Source: Bacteroidales bacterium
GTDB taxonomy: Bacteria; Bacteroidota; Bacteroidia; Bacteroidales; UBA932
Length of the DNA: 41,461 nucleotides
Assembly: GCA_017617715.1 (NCBI GenBank)
Contig: JAFZVQ010000025.1
Location: 1 to 41,461, forward strand
Reading direction: 5' to 3'
Below the pieces are notes generated by a model. The model ran no database searches, was not told the DNA's origin, and saw only the letters and a list, made by a program, of their open reading frames with translations. Both the position numbers and the translations under genes were made by a program. Position 1 is the first letter of the stretch; every line of letters starts with the position of its first letter. This document shows positions 31,947-40,026 of this stretch, in pieces.

Positions 31947-33038
31947 TTATTCAAATATCTTTGCCAGCGCTTCCCCAACTCCTTCTTCCCCGAGGAAACG
32001 TTCGGCGATGGTGCCGTCCGGCGTGATCAGGATAAGGGTGGGTATGGCTTCCACACCGTAGGTCTCGGAGGCTTCGGGGCCGGAGGTGTAGATCACATCC
32101 CAGTCCATCTCCTTTGCCTTTGCGGTGGCGAAACATACTTCGGCGCTCGCGTCCCAGACGTTCACGCCGACTATCTTCAGGCCCTTTGCGGCGTACTTCT
32201 CCTTGTAGGTGCGCAGGTTGGATATGGCTTTCATGCAAGGACCGCACCAGCTCGCCCAGAAGTCCACGAGCACGTACTCTCCCTTCCCCGCGAAATCGGA
32301 CAGGGCCACAGGGGCGCCTTCGGAATTGGTGCCGGTGATTTCGGAAAACCTTGCTCCGGGGGTGGTGGCGCCGGCGGCGCGCTTCTGCTTGAGGACGCCC
32401 TGTACGTTTTCGTCTTCACGGATGAATTCGGCAGCCTGGTCAAGAAGCTCCTCAATCTCATCGATATCCGAATCTTCGCACAATATCAGGAAGGCTTGCA
32501 GGCCCAGCGCATCGTCGGTATGGGCGAGGAAAGTCTCGCGGCTATATTCTTTGATCTTGAGGGAGCGGGCACGGGAAATGGAGTCGGCGGCGTCGTAGAA
32601 TCCGCCCATGCTCAGGGAACCTATGTCGACGTCGTGCTCATAGTAAAGGTCGGTCACTTTTTCTACGAAGGTGTTGATTGCGTCGGTGAGTGGGCTGCCA
32701 GTCACCGTGGCCGGATAGTTGAGGTCTACCGTAATCTGCTCTGCGTCAGGCACAAATGAGACGAGGAAACGGTTGTCGTAGCGGTCGCGGTCCGGGAAAC
32801 GGAGCAAGACCACCAGCTGGCTGGTCTTGTCGATGGCGCCCTTGAAGCTGAAGGTGCCGCCGGATGATACGGCGCAGGAGTCAATGGGGCCGTCTTTTCC
32901 TATCAGGTACACCAGGCTTCCGGGCTTGAAGGCGAGGGAATCCGTCACGTTGCCGCGGACGGTGAAACGCGGCTCATGCGAAGTGCAGGAGCAGGCAAGC
33001 GCCGCCAGGGCAGCGATAAGGAGGAACTTAGTCTTCAT
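31947..33038 (-). CDS. TlpA-like thioredoxin-fold lipoprotein (DUF4369 N-terminal)
   Basis: 363 residues with a lipoprotein signal ending in LACSC. The N-terminal part ('FTVRGNVTDSLAFKPGSLVYLIG... GTFSFKGAI') fits the DUF4369 domain. A helical middle follows, and the C-terminal redoxin domain has the active site FWASWCGPCMKAI, with cis-Pro in 'VEAIPTLILI'. It is probably a periplasmic thiol-disulfide oxidoreductase. It overlaps the CPBP gene by 11 bases and is followed within 3 nt by the porin gene. Confidence 0.9.
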   Translation of the reverse strand: MKTKFLLIAALAALACSCTSHEPRFTVRGNVTDSLAFKPGSLVYLIGKDGPIDSCAVSSGGTFSFKGAIDKTSQLVVLLRFPDRDRYDNRFLVSFVPDAEQITVDLNYPATVTGSPLTDAINTFVEKVTDLYYEHDVDIGSLSMGGFYDAADSISRARSLKIKEYSRETFLAHTDDALGLQAFLILCEDSDIDEIEELLDQAAEFIREDENVQGVLKQKRAAGATTPGARFSEITGTNSEGAPVALSDFAGKGEYVLVDFWASWCGPCMKAISNLRTYKEKYAAKGLKIVGVNVWDASAEVCFATAKAKEMDWDVIYTSGPEASETYGVEAIPTLILITPDGTIAERFLGEEGVGEALAKIFE

Positions 33039-33924
33039 GTGTGTCGAAAATTGACGGAACGGCGTCCATGTTGCCTTCCGGTTTGGTGAGGGTTATCTTC
33101 TTGAATGCCAGCACGCAGAGAATCATGAGCATGGCGCATGCGGCCACCAGGATCCAGTACGTCCGGGCAGGGAACACCTCTTTCCAGCTTTCCATCTCCT
33201 TGAAGGAGTCGATATGGCCGACCACAAGGGCGAAGGTGTTGTTGACGAAATGCATCAGCATGGTCAGCTTGAGGGAGCCGGTCTTGTAGTACACATATCC
33301 GAAGAGGCATCCGAGCACGAATGCCGGGATGGCCTGCCATGGGTTGAGGTGGATAAAGGCGAAAAACAGCGCGGACACCAGTATCGCCACGTAGGGCTTG
33401 ACTTTGCTTGCGAGCAGGCCGCGGAGCACCATGCCCCGGCAGAGCCATTCCTCGCAAATCGGGGCGAAGATGCTCACCATCAGAAGGTTGAGCCAGATGT
33501 TGCCGCTTGTCAGGTCTTTGAACAGCTGCTTCAGGTAATCGGGCATCTGGGGCAGCAGGCTGGTCACCGGCTCCAGGCTGAATCCTGCGGAAAGCGTCAT
33601 CAGCGACACCAGCAGGACGCAGAGCAGGCCTCCCAGCGGGGAGAAGTTGTTGCTGTCCAGCTTCACGCCGGCATGGTCCATGGACAGGGACGCGCTCTTC
33701 ACTCCGGCATAGACCATCGGGGGGATGAACATGATCGGATAGCTGAGCAGGGATCCGTAGACGGTCCCTGCCTCGATGCCGAGCGTGACGGTGCATATCA
33801 CAGTCACGATGGAGCCGAGCACCGCTCCGATTATGAACCAGAGCAGCAGTATGAACAGGCTGCGGACTCCGGGCACGTACCAGGAGAACTTATCCAGGAA
33901 CTTGTAGTTGCCGCGCGCTGCCAT
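33028..33924 (-). CDS. CPBP family intramembrane metalloprotease
   Basis: 298 residues with about eight hydrophobic segments. The Abi/CPBP motifs are EEWLCRG (paired Glu and Arg), FAFIHLN (His) and HFVNNTFA (His and Asn), the presumed metal site. Such proteins cut membrane substrates such as prenylated or modified peptides, but substrates are mostly unknown. It starts 1 nt after the nucleotidyltransferase and overlaps the TlpA-like gene. Confidence 0.88.
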   Translation of the reverse strand: MAARGNYKFLDKFSWYVPGVRSLFILLLWFIIGAVLGSIVTVICTVTLGIEAGTVYGSLLSYPIMFIPPMVYAGVKSASLSMDHAGVKLDSNNFSPLGGLLCVLLVSLMTLSAGFSLEPVTSLLPQMPDYLKQLFKDLTSGNIWLNLLMVSIFAPICEEWLCRGMVLRGLLASKVKPYVAILVSALFFAFIHLNPWQAIPAFVLGCLFGYVYYKTGSLKLTMLMHFVNNTFALVVGHIDSFKEMESWKEVFPARTYWILVAACAMLMILCVLAFKKITLTKPEGNMDAVPSIFDTHED

Positions 33925-33925
33925 A

Positions 33926-34855
33926 TCAATAGAGGGGCGAAGGATATATTCCGGCTGCCACGAGTTCGGCGAACTTCTCCACCACGGCGGGACGGTCTTC
34001 CTTGAAAGTGACTCCGAACCAGCGGGAAGGGGTGGAAAGCACGTCGCATGCTGCGCTGCCTTCGTGAATCATGCGGTCCACGGCGTAGGGGATGTAGAAC
34101 TCTTTCTTGAGCTCGGAGATGTTCTCTTCGAGGAACTGGCCGAATATGGCGTCGCTCTTTTCGAAATAGTCGGGGGTGAAGCACCACATGTTCATCGAAC
34201 AGAGGTCCTTGCCGCGCAGCTCCACCTTTTCACCAGTGAGCGAATTGTCGCCGCGGAGCACGCCGTCGGCTTCGATCTGCACGTTGTGGTGTTCGACCAC
34301 GGTGGTCAGGTGGCCTTTGTCGTCGTAGTGGCAGATGCCCCTGGACACGCCGCCGGACTCGCTGAGGGTGTTGTCGATTTCGAAACCGACTATGGCATAG
34401 ACGCCGCTGCCGCCTTCGTGGGCCCTGCACCAGTCGCCTGCGATGCGGAAGGAATCACGGCCGTAGAAGTCGTCGCCGTTGATCACCACGAAAGGCTCAT
34501 GGATGATGTCCTTGGCCATCAGCACTGCGTGGGCGGTGCCCCAGGGCTTCTGCCTTTCGGGGTTGAGGGTGAAGCGGGCGGGGATCTTGTCGAGCTCCTG
34601 GGTCACGAATTCAAACTGCAGGGGCGTGCCGTCGATGCACTTGACGCCGCTGTATTTCTGTTTCACGGTGTCGCGGAACTGCTCCAGGAAGTAATTCCTG
34701 ACGATATACACGACCTTGCCGAAACCGGCGCGCACTGCGTCGAAAATGGAATAGTCAATGATGGTCTCTCCGGAAGGACCAAGTCCGTCCATCTGCTTAA
34801 GTCCGCCATATCGGCTGCCCATGCCGGCAGCAAGTACCAAAAGTGTAGGTTTCAT
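33926..34855 (-). CDS. NDP-sugar pyrophosphorylase-like nucleotidyltransferase
   Basis: 309 residues. The start 'LLVLAAGMGSRYGGLKQMDGLGPSGETIIDY' is the nucleotide-binding signature of sugar-phosphate nucleotidyltransferases, and 'VVINGDDFYGRDSF' holds the metal-binding Asp. It has no signal peptide. It would activate a hexose-1-phosphate with NTP, but sugar and nucleotide cannot be read. It is first of a six-gene envelope run and is divergent from the FtsB-like gene. Confidence 0.85.
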   Translation of the reverse strand: MKPTLLVLAAGMGSRYGGLKQMDGLGPSGETIIDYSIFDAVRAGFGKVVYIVRNYFLEQFRDTVKQKYSGVKCIDGTPLQFEFVTQELDKIPARFTLNPERQKPWGTAHAVLMAKDIIHEPFVVINGDDFYGRDSFRIAGDWCRAHEGGSGVYAIVGFEIDNTLSESGGVSRGICHYDDKGHLTTVVEHHNVQIEADGVLRGDNSLTGEKVELRGKDLCSMNMWCFTPDYFEKSDAIFGQFLEENISELKKEFYIPYAVDRMIHEGSAACDVLSTPSRWFGVTFKEDRPAVVEKFAELVAAGIYPSPLY

Positions 34856-34878
34856 AAAAAATATTTCTTATTAATCCG

Positions 34879-34886
34879 CAAATTTA
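34879..34886 (-). promoter_or_regulatory. -7 element for the envelope gene run
   Basis: TAAATTTG on the minus strand, 23 nt before the ATG at 34855. A TTTT at 34910-34907 lies 20 nt upstream as an imperfect -33 element. Confidence 0.5.
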
Positions 34887-34888
34887 AC

Positions 34889-34896
34889 TATTTTTG
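34889..34896 (+). promoter_or_regulatory. -7 element for the FtsB-like/tmk operon
   Basis: TATTTTTG, 5 nt before the ATG at 34902, predicting a nearly leaderless transcript. It is back to back with the opposing element at 34879-34886. Confidence 0.5.
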
Positions 34897-34901
34897 TGAT
34901 T

Positions 34902-35222
34902 ATGGGAAAATTTAAGGATATATGGGATAAGGGAAAGGACGGGAACCGCTCGCAGCAGCGCTCTTTCCTCCGCTTCGCTATCGTGGCGACGGCGGTGTTC
35001 GTGGTGTTCCTCTTCATAAAGAAAGACAGCGTCGTGCGCTGGGTGCAGGCCGGTTTCACCATCCGGGAGCAGGAGCGCCGCATCGAAGAGCTGAACCGCG
35101 ACAACGAGCGTCTGGATGCGACCATAAGCATGCTGTCCACTTCCAAAGATTCCCTTGAACAGTTCGCCCGCGAGGAGTTCGGCTTTGCCGAGCCCGGCGA
35201 CGACGTCTATATCGAAGAGTAA
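34902..35222 (+). CDS. FtsB/DivIC-like septum formation protein
   Basis: 106 residues; the ATG at 34902 is preferred over a GTG 6 nt upstream that overlaps the promoter. A basic cytoplasmic N terminus is followed by one membrane helix ('FAIVATAVFVVFLFI') and a coiled coil ('REQERRIEELNRDNERLDATISMLSTSKDSLEQFAREEFGF'), the family hallmark, with an acidic end. These proteins act in the FtsQLB-type division complex. tmk starts 1 nt after the stop. Confidence 0.85.
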   Translation: MGKFKDIWDKGKDGNRSQQRSFLRFAIVATAVFVVFLFIKKDSVVRWVQAGFTIREQERRIEELNRDNERLDATISMLSTSKDSLEQFAREEFGFAEPGDDVYIEE

Positions 35223-35223
35223 T

Positions 35224-35898
35224 ATGCTGATAGTGATCGAGGGGCTGGACGGCGCAGGCAAGTCCACGCAGGTCCGGCTGATGAGAGAGTATCTCGGGCA
35301 AGTGTGCCCGTCGCTCAAATACATCCATTTTCCCCGCTACGACGCTCCCGTCTACGGCGGCCTGATAGGCAAGTTCCTGCGGGGCGGTTTCGGGGAAATC
35401 GACAAGGTGCACCCCCAGCTGGTCGCCCTGCTTTTCGCCGAAGACAGGCATGGCGCCGGGCCGGAGCTGCGCAGCGCCCTGGCCTCCGGGGCCACCGTCC
35501 TGCTGGACCGCTACGTCTATTCCAACATAGCCTACCAGTGCGCCAAAATGCAGGACACGGATGCCGCCGAGGATCTCAGGGAGTGGATACTCAACACCGA
35601 ATACGGCCATTTCGACCTGCCGCGCCCGGACCTGAACATCTTCCTGGACGTGCCGATAGGCTTCGTCGAGGAGAGTCTGTCCAGGAATCGCGACGGCTCC
35701 GACAGGGGATACCTGCAGGGCGGCCACGACATCCATGAGGCGGACCTCGGGTTCCAGAAGCGCGTGCGCTCGTTCTACCTGCGCCAGGCTTCGCTGGACC
35801 CTTCGTTCGTGGTCGTGGACTGCTCCGGCCCGGACGGCGGTATGCTTCCGCCGGACGCCATTTTCGCCAAACTCAAAGCGGTGTATGAAAACCATTAA
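35224..35898 (+). CDS. tmk: Thymidylate kinase
   Basis: 224 residues from the ATG at 35224; an earlier in-frame start would overlap the FtsB-like gene. The P-loop is GLDGAGKST (residues 7-15), the DR motif is LLDRYVYSN, and 'PDLNIFLDVPIGFVEESL' is the expected segment before the lid. It phosphorylates dTMP to dTDP. Its last 14 bases overlap the next gene. Confidence 0.93.
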   Translation: MLIVIEGLDGAGKSTQVRLMREYLGQVCPSLKYIHFPRYDAPVYGGLIGKFLRGGFGEIDKVHPQLVALLFAEDRHGAGPELRSALASGATVLLDRYVYSNIAYQCAKMQDTDAAEDLREWILNTEYGHFDLPRPDLNIFLDVPIGFVEESLSRNRDGSDRGYLQGGHDIHEADLGFQKRVRSFYLRQASLDPSFVVVDCSGPDGGMLPPDAIFAKLKAVYENH

Positions 35899-36907
35899 GC
35901 GCATCTGCGCCGTCCTGGTGGGGATGGTGCTGCTGGTGGCGGGACTGCTGAAGCTGATGGATCCCGTGGGCGCCGGACTGGTGGCTGCCGAGTACCTGAA
36001 GTTCCTGAGGCTGGATTTCCTGTCCTCCGCCTCATCTTTCTTCGGCGTGGCGATGGCCCTGCTGGAAGCGGTCCTTGGCGCCGCGCTCATCACCGGCGTC
36101 TGGCCGGTACTGATGGCCGTGGCTTCCGGATTGCTGCTGGGCGGTTTTACCATCCTGACGCTCGTGCTCTGGATAGCGGACCCGCCGATGGACTGCGGCT
36201 GTTTCGGCGAAGCCGTGCACCTGACGCATCTGCAGACGCTCCTGAAAAACGTGGTGCTGTGTACGCTTTGGGCGGTGGCGTTCATTCCGTTCAAGAGTGT
36301 GCGCAAGCCACTGAAAATCAAATATGTGTCTTTTGGCATCGCCGTGCTTTCGGTGATTCTGTTCACCATCTGGTCGATAGTAGGCATCCCGGCAATCGAT
36401 TTCACCTCCTACAAGCCCGGCACCATGCTGATGCAGGCCCAGGAGACGCCGTCGAAGGATTCTCCGCTGCTGTCGTTCTGCGACGCGGAAGGGGAGTATT
36501 GCGACGAAATGCTGGGCAAGGGCTCATGGATGGTGGTGTCGGTGTTTGACCGTGAAGACCTCTCGGAAGCGGACGAAGCGGATATCTCGGAGTTGTGCGG
36601 CGCCTATGCATGCGCATCCGTCCGTCCGGTGGTGCTTCTGTCCGACGGTTGCTTCGAGGGGCAGGAGTCTTATACTTCCGACCGCCGCACCCTCATGACG
36701 CTCAACCGCTCCAACGGCGGCGCCACGCTTATTTCGGCAGGCACCGTGATAGCCAAGTGGCCCAGGCGCTCCTATCCTTCACCGGATGCGGTGCAGGCCC
36801 TTCTGGAGCATGATCCGGCAGAGGCCGTCATGCAAGAAAACGCCCCGAAGCGTATGAAGCTCCAGGGCTTTCTCCTGTATCTGTTTGCAGTGTTGCTGCT
36901 GCTTTAG
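35885..36907 (+). CDS. MauE/DoxX-like membrane protein with thioredoxin-like tail
   Basis: 340 residues from the ATG at 35885. Four membrane helices lie in the first 140 residues, with the conserved CGCFG motif in PPMDCGCFGEAVHLTH, as in MauE-type proteins. A further helix ('FGIAVLSVILFTIWSIVGI') precedes a soluble domain of about 130 residues ('GSWMVVSVFDRED', 'VVLLSDG'), which may be thioredoxin-like but lacks a clear CxxC. A last hydrophobic segment ends the protein. MauE-like proteins support disulfide-bond chemistry. Its stop overlaps that of the convergent sppA. Confidence 0.75.
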   Translation: MKTIKRICAVLVGMVLLVAGLLKLMDPVGAGLVAAEYLKFLRLDFLSSASSFFGVAMALLEAVLGAALITGVWPVLMAVASGLLLGGFTILTLVLWIADPPMDCGCFGEAVHLTHLQTLLKNVVLCTLWAVAFIPFKSVRKPLKIKYVSFGIAVLSVILFTIWSIVGIPAIDFTSYKPGTMLMQAQETPSKDSPLLSFCDAEGEYCDEMLGKGSWMVVSVFDREDLSEADEADISELCGAYACASVRPVVLLSDGCFEGQESYTSDRRTLMTLNRSNGGATLISAGTVIAKWPRRSYPSPDAVQALLEHDPAEAVMQENAPKRMKLQGFLLYLFAVLLLL

Positions 36908-38628
36908 AAGAGCTTTATCTCGTAGGGGAGGCGCGCCACTATCTTTGCGCTCTTCAGCTGCTTCGCCACTTTCACGGTGAAGTCTTCCTTCTCGCCTCCG
37001 ATGGAGGACATCATGGACTGCATCATGTTGGGGACTGCCGGGTAGCCCTTGACTGTCCAGTTGGACAGGTCGGGGTCGTCGGCTAGGACGGCGGCATAGT
37101 TGATTGCGTCTTCGAGCGTGCCGATTTCATCCACCAGGCGGATGTCAAGCGCGTCGGCGCCGGTCCACACGCGGCCCTGGCCGATGGCGTCCACCTGCTC
37201 CTTGGGAATGTCGCGGCCTTCGGAGACTATGGTTGTGAAGCGGTCGTAGATGTCTTCGATGGAGCGGAGCATATAGTTGTATTCAGCTGCGTCGAAGGGA
37301 CGGGTGAGGGACATCATGTCGCCGTGCTTGTTGGAGGAAACGGTCTCCACGCCCACGTGGAGGACGTCAGATGCGGTCTTGCTGAAATCGGGTATCATTC
37401 CGAACACGCCGATGGAACCGGTGAGGGTGGTGGCGTCGGTGAATATCTTCTCGCAGTTGTTGGAAATCCAGTAGCCGCCGGATGCAGCATAAGTGCCGTA
37501 GGAGGCCACCAGGGGCTTCTCGGCCTTGAGACGGTCGAGTTCGGCCTTTATCTTGTCGGAGGCGAGCACGCTGCCGCCGGGGGAGTTGACACGGAGGACA
37601 ACGGCCTTGACGCTCTTGTCGTCGCGCACATCTTCGATCAGGGAGGCGAAGCGGTCGCCGGCCACCTGGTCCAGGTCGCTGCCGTCCACTATGTTGCCTT
37701 CTGCATAGATGACGGCGATCTTCTTGGAAGCCTTGCCGGGAACGGCCTTGGCGGCGGCGTAGTCGGCGAAGGGTATCATGGTCACTTTCTTGTAGCTGTC
37801 GGCCACGGCAAGCACTGCAATCTGGTCTTCAAGTGCCTTGCGGTCAAGCAGTTCGTCCACGAGTCCGCAGTCCACGAAGTCCTGCGGGAGTAGGAGCTTG
37901 AGTCCGTCCACGTCGGCGTTGAGCTGCTCCACGGATATGCCGCGGCTCTCAGCTATTTCGCCGGACATGGTCTTCCACATGGAGTTCACCATAGCCTGGT
38001 ACTGCTCGCGGTTTTCGGGGCTGGCGCTGCCGCGGGTGAACATTTCGCCTGCTGATTTGTATTTACCGTGGCGGATCAGCTGCACGTTCACGCCCAGTTT
38101 CTTGAGCAGGTCGCCCATGAAGATCATCTGGGAGCTGACGCCGGAGATGGATGTGGTCGCACCCGGGTGCGGGGTCATGTACACCTTGTCGGCGACGGAG
38201 GCGAGGTAGTAGGAGCCGGTGGTGGGGGATTCAACGTAGGCTATCACGGCCTTGCCGCTGGTCTTGCGGAAGTTGGAGAGCGCCTTGCGGAACTCCTCGG
38301 AGTTGGCCGCGCCGGTGAGGTTGCCGTCGGTCTTGAGGTATATATACTTGATGCCCGGGTCTTCGGCGGCGCAGTTCACGGCGTTGACCGCGTCCCAGAT
38401 ACCTATGATAGGGATGGGTTGTCCCTGGGCCTGGATCATTTGCACGGGATCGGCCTCGCGGGTCTGCTCTCCTATCACTATCCTGGACATGTCGATTCGA
38501 AGCACGCCTTCGGAGGGCACGACGGGGCTGCCTGAGCCTGCCAGGCCGGCGAACACCGCAATAATGAGGGCGTTGAGCAAGAGGATGCCGCAGATGACGG
38601 CAAGAACCATTTTCAGAAAATTCTTCAT
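36904..38628 (-). CDS. sppA: Signal peptide peptidase SppA (protease IV)
   Basis: 574 residues, the long double-domain form. One N-terminal membrane helix ('VLAVICGILLLNALIIAVFAGLAG') is followed by two S49 domains. The catalytic Lys is expected in 'GKAVIAYVESPTTGSYYLAS' and the nucleophile Ser in TLTGSIGVFGMIP of the second domain; 'VVLRVNSPGGSVLASDKI' is also conserved. It degrades signal peptides left in the inner membrane. An 8-bp inverted repeat lies in its leader. Confidence 0.93.
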   Translation of the reverse strand: MKNFLKMVLAVICGILLLNALIIAVFAGLAGSGSPVVPSEGVLRIDMSRIVIGEQTREADPVQMIQAQGQPIPIIGIWDAVNAVNCAAEDPGIKYIYLKTDGNLTGAANSEEFRKALSNFRKTSGKAVIAYVESPTTGSYYLASVADKVYMTPHPGATTSISGVSSQMIFMGDLLKKLGVNVQLIRHGKYKSAGEMFTRGSASPENREQYQAMVNSMWKTMSGEIAESRGISVEQLNADVDGLKLLLPQDFVDCGLVDELLDRKALEDQIAVLAVADSYKKVTMIPFADYAAAKAVPGKASKKIAVIYAEGNIVDGSDLDQVAGDRFASLIEDVRDDKSVKAVVLRVNSPGGSVLASDKIKAELDRLKAEKPLVASYGTYAASGGYWISNNCEKIFTDATTLTGSIGVFGMIPDFSKTASDVLHVGVETVSSNKHGDMMSLTRPFDAAEYNYMLRSIEDIYDRFTTIVSEGRDIPKEQVDAIGQGRVWTGADALDIRLVDEIGTLEDAINYAAVLADDPDLSNWTVKGYPAVPNMMQSMMSSIGGEKEDFTVKVAKQLKSAKIVARLPYEIKLF

Positions 38629-38653
38629 TTTGCACTTATTTATTTGTGCAAAA
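38628..38653. repeat. Perfect inverted repeat in the sppA leader
   Basis: TTTTGCAC (38628-38635), 10-nt AT-rich loop, GTGCAAAA (38646-38653). It starts at the first base of the sppA start codon and overlaps the -7 element. It could be a repressor operator or an mRNA hairpin near the start codon. Confidence 0.55.
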
Positions 38654-38656
38654 GTA
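38649..38656 (-). promoter_or_regulatory. -7 element for sppA
   Basis: TACTTTTG on the minus strand, 20 nt before the ATG at 38628, overlapping the inverted repeat. Confidence 0.45.
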
Positions 38657-38658
38657 AG

Positions 38659-38666
38659 TAAATTTG
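38659..38666 (+). promoter_or_regulatory. -7 element for hisS
   Basis: TAAATTTG, 7 nt before the ATG at 38674. It is back to back with the sppA element; no clear TTTG sits 19-20 nt upstream. Confidence 0.45.
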
Positions 38667-38673
38667 CGCAATT

Positions 38674-40026
38674 ATGATACAGAAACCGTCAATACCCAAA
38701 GGGACCCGCGATTTCGGACAGCGCGAAATGGCCGCCCGCAACTATATTTTCGACACCGTGCGTTCGGTGTTCAAGTCTTTCGGATATTCCCAGATAGAGA
38801 CTCCTGCCATGGAGAACCTCGGCACCCTGCTAGGCAAGTACGGCGAGGAAGGGGACAAGCTGCTCTACCGGATACTCAATTCGGGGGATGCTTTCGGGTC
38901 GGTGGTTTTCGACAAGCCGCTGGCTCCGCAGGTGTGCGAAAAGGGCCTGCGCTACGACCTGACCGTGCCTTTCGCCCGTTATGTGGTGCAGCACCAGGGG
39001 GAGATTTCCTTCCCGTTCAAGCGTTTCCAGATACAGCCGGTGTGGCGCGCCGACCGCCCGCAGAAGGGCAGGTACCGTGAGTTCTACCAGTGCGACGTGG
39101 ATGCAATAGGCTCGAAATCACTGCTTTGTGAGCTTGAGCTCGTGCAGATCGTGGCCCGGGTGTTCGAACTGCTCGGCCTGCGTGTCTGCATGAAGATCAA
39201 CAACCGTAAGGTGCTGACAGGCCTCGCCGAGGTGTGCGGTTTCCCGGACAAGGTGGTGGACATCACCGTGGCCATCGACAAGCTGGACAAGATTGGGTTC
39301 GAAGCCGTGGAGGAGGAGATGCTGGGCAAGGGACTGACTCCTGAAGCTATTGAAGTTTTGCGCCCCGTGCTGCTGCTGGAGGGCTCCTTCGAAGAGAAAC
39401 TTGCGGTGATGCGTTCCCTGATGGGGGCGTCCGCCGAGGGCATGCGCGGCCTGGATGAGCTTGAGGATCTGTTCGGGCTTATCAGGTCCGCCGGGGTCAC
39501 CATGCCTTGCGAAATGGACCTGTCGCTCGCCCGGGGGCTCAATTACTACACCGGCGCCATTTTCGAGGTGAAGTCCCTGGACTGGCAGATAGGATCGATC
39601 TGCGGAGGCGGCCGCTACGACAACCTGACCGGCATTTTCGGCCTTCCGGACATGTCCGGTGTGGGTGTGTCGTTCGGTGCGGACCGTATCTACGACGTGC
39701 TGATGGGGCTGGAGAAGTTCCCGCAGGGCATTTCGTCCGGTGCGGACCTGCTGTTCGCCAACATGGGGCGGGCGGAACTGGATTATGTGCTTCCGGTTGC
39801 GGCTTCGCTGCGCGCCGCCGGGCTTGCCGTGGAAGTGTATCCCGATGCCTCCAAGCTGAAGAAGCAGTTCGACTACTGTGACCGCAAGGGAATCGGCTTC
39901 CTGTCGGTGTGCGGGGCCGATGAAGCGGCCGCCGGCCTGGTGCAGATAAAGAATCTTGCTACCGGGGAGCAGAAGAGTTTCGCGTCCTGGGATCTGGATG
40001 CGATGGTGGCTTTCGTGCGGGGTTGA
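38674..40026 (+). CDS. hisS: Histidyl-tRNA synthetase
   Basis: 450 residues. Class II motif 1 region '[17 protein letters not shown]', motif 2 '[29 protein letters not shown]', HisA signature '[15 protein letters not shown]' and motif 3 '[13 protein letters not shown]...[11 protein letters not shown]'. The C-terminal anticodon-binding domain follows at about residues 355-450. It charges tRNA-His. Its stop abuts the stop of the convergent LOG-family gene. Confidence 0.95.
   Translation: MIQKPSIPKGTRDFGQREMAARNYIFDTVRSVFKSFGYSQIETPAMENLGTLLGKYGEEGDKLLYRILNSGDAFGSVVFDKPLAPQVCEKGLRYDLTVPFARYVVQHQGEISFPFKRFQIQPVWRADRPQKGRYREFYQCDVDAIGSKSLLCELELVQIVARVFELLGLRVCMKINNRKVLTGLAEVCGFPDKVVDITVAIDKLDKIGFEAVEEEMLGKGLTPEAIEVLRPVLLLEGSFEEKLAVMRSLMGASAEGMRGLDELEDLFGLIRSAGVTMPCEMDLSLARGLNYYTGAIFEVKSLDWQIGSICGGGRYDNLTGIFGLPDMSGVGVSFGADRIYDVLMGLEKFPQGISSGADLLFANMGRAELDYVLPVAASLRAAGLAVEVYPDASKLKKQFDYCDRKGIGFLSVCGADEAAAGLVQIKNLATGEQKSFASWDLDAMVAFVRG

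Noticed and set aside
29106-32759. Open frame of 1217 codons on the plus strand opposite mltF, the porin and the TlpA-like gene
   Set aside because: It is antisense to three well-supported genes, spans their junctions, and has no recognisable domain. Long antisense frames are expected from the codon bias of GC-rich genes.
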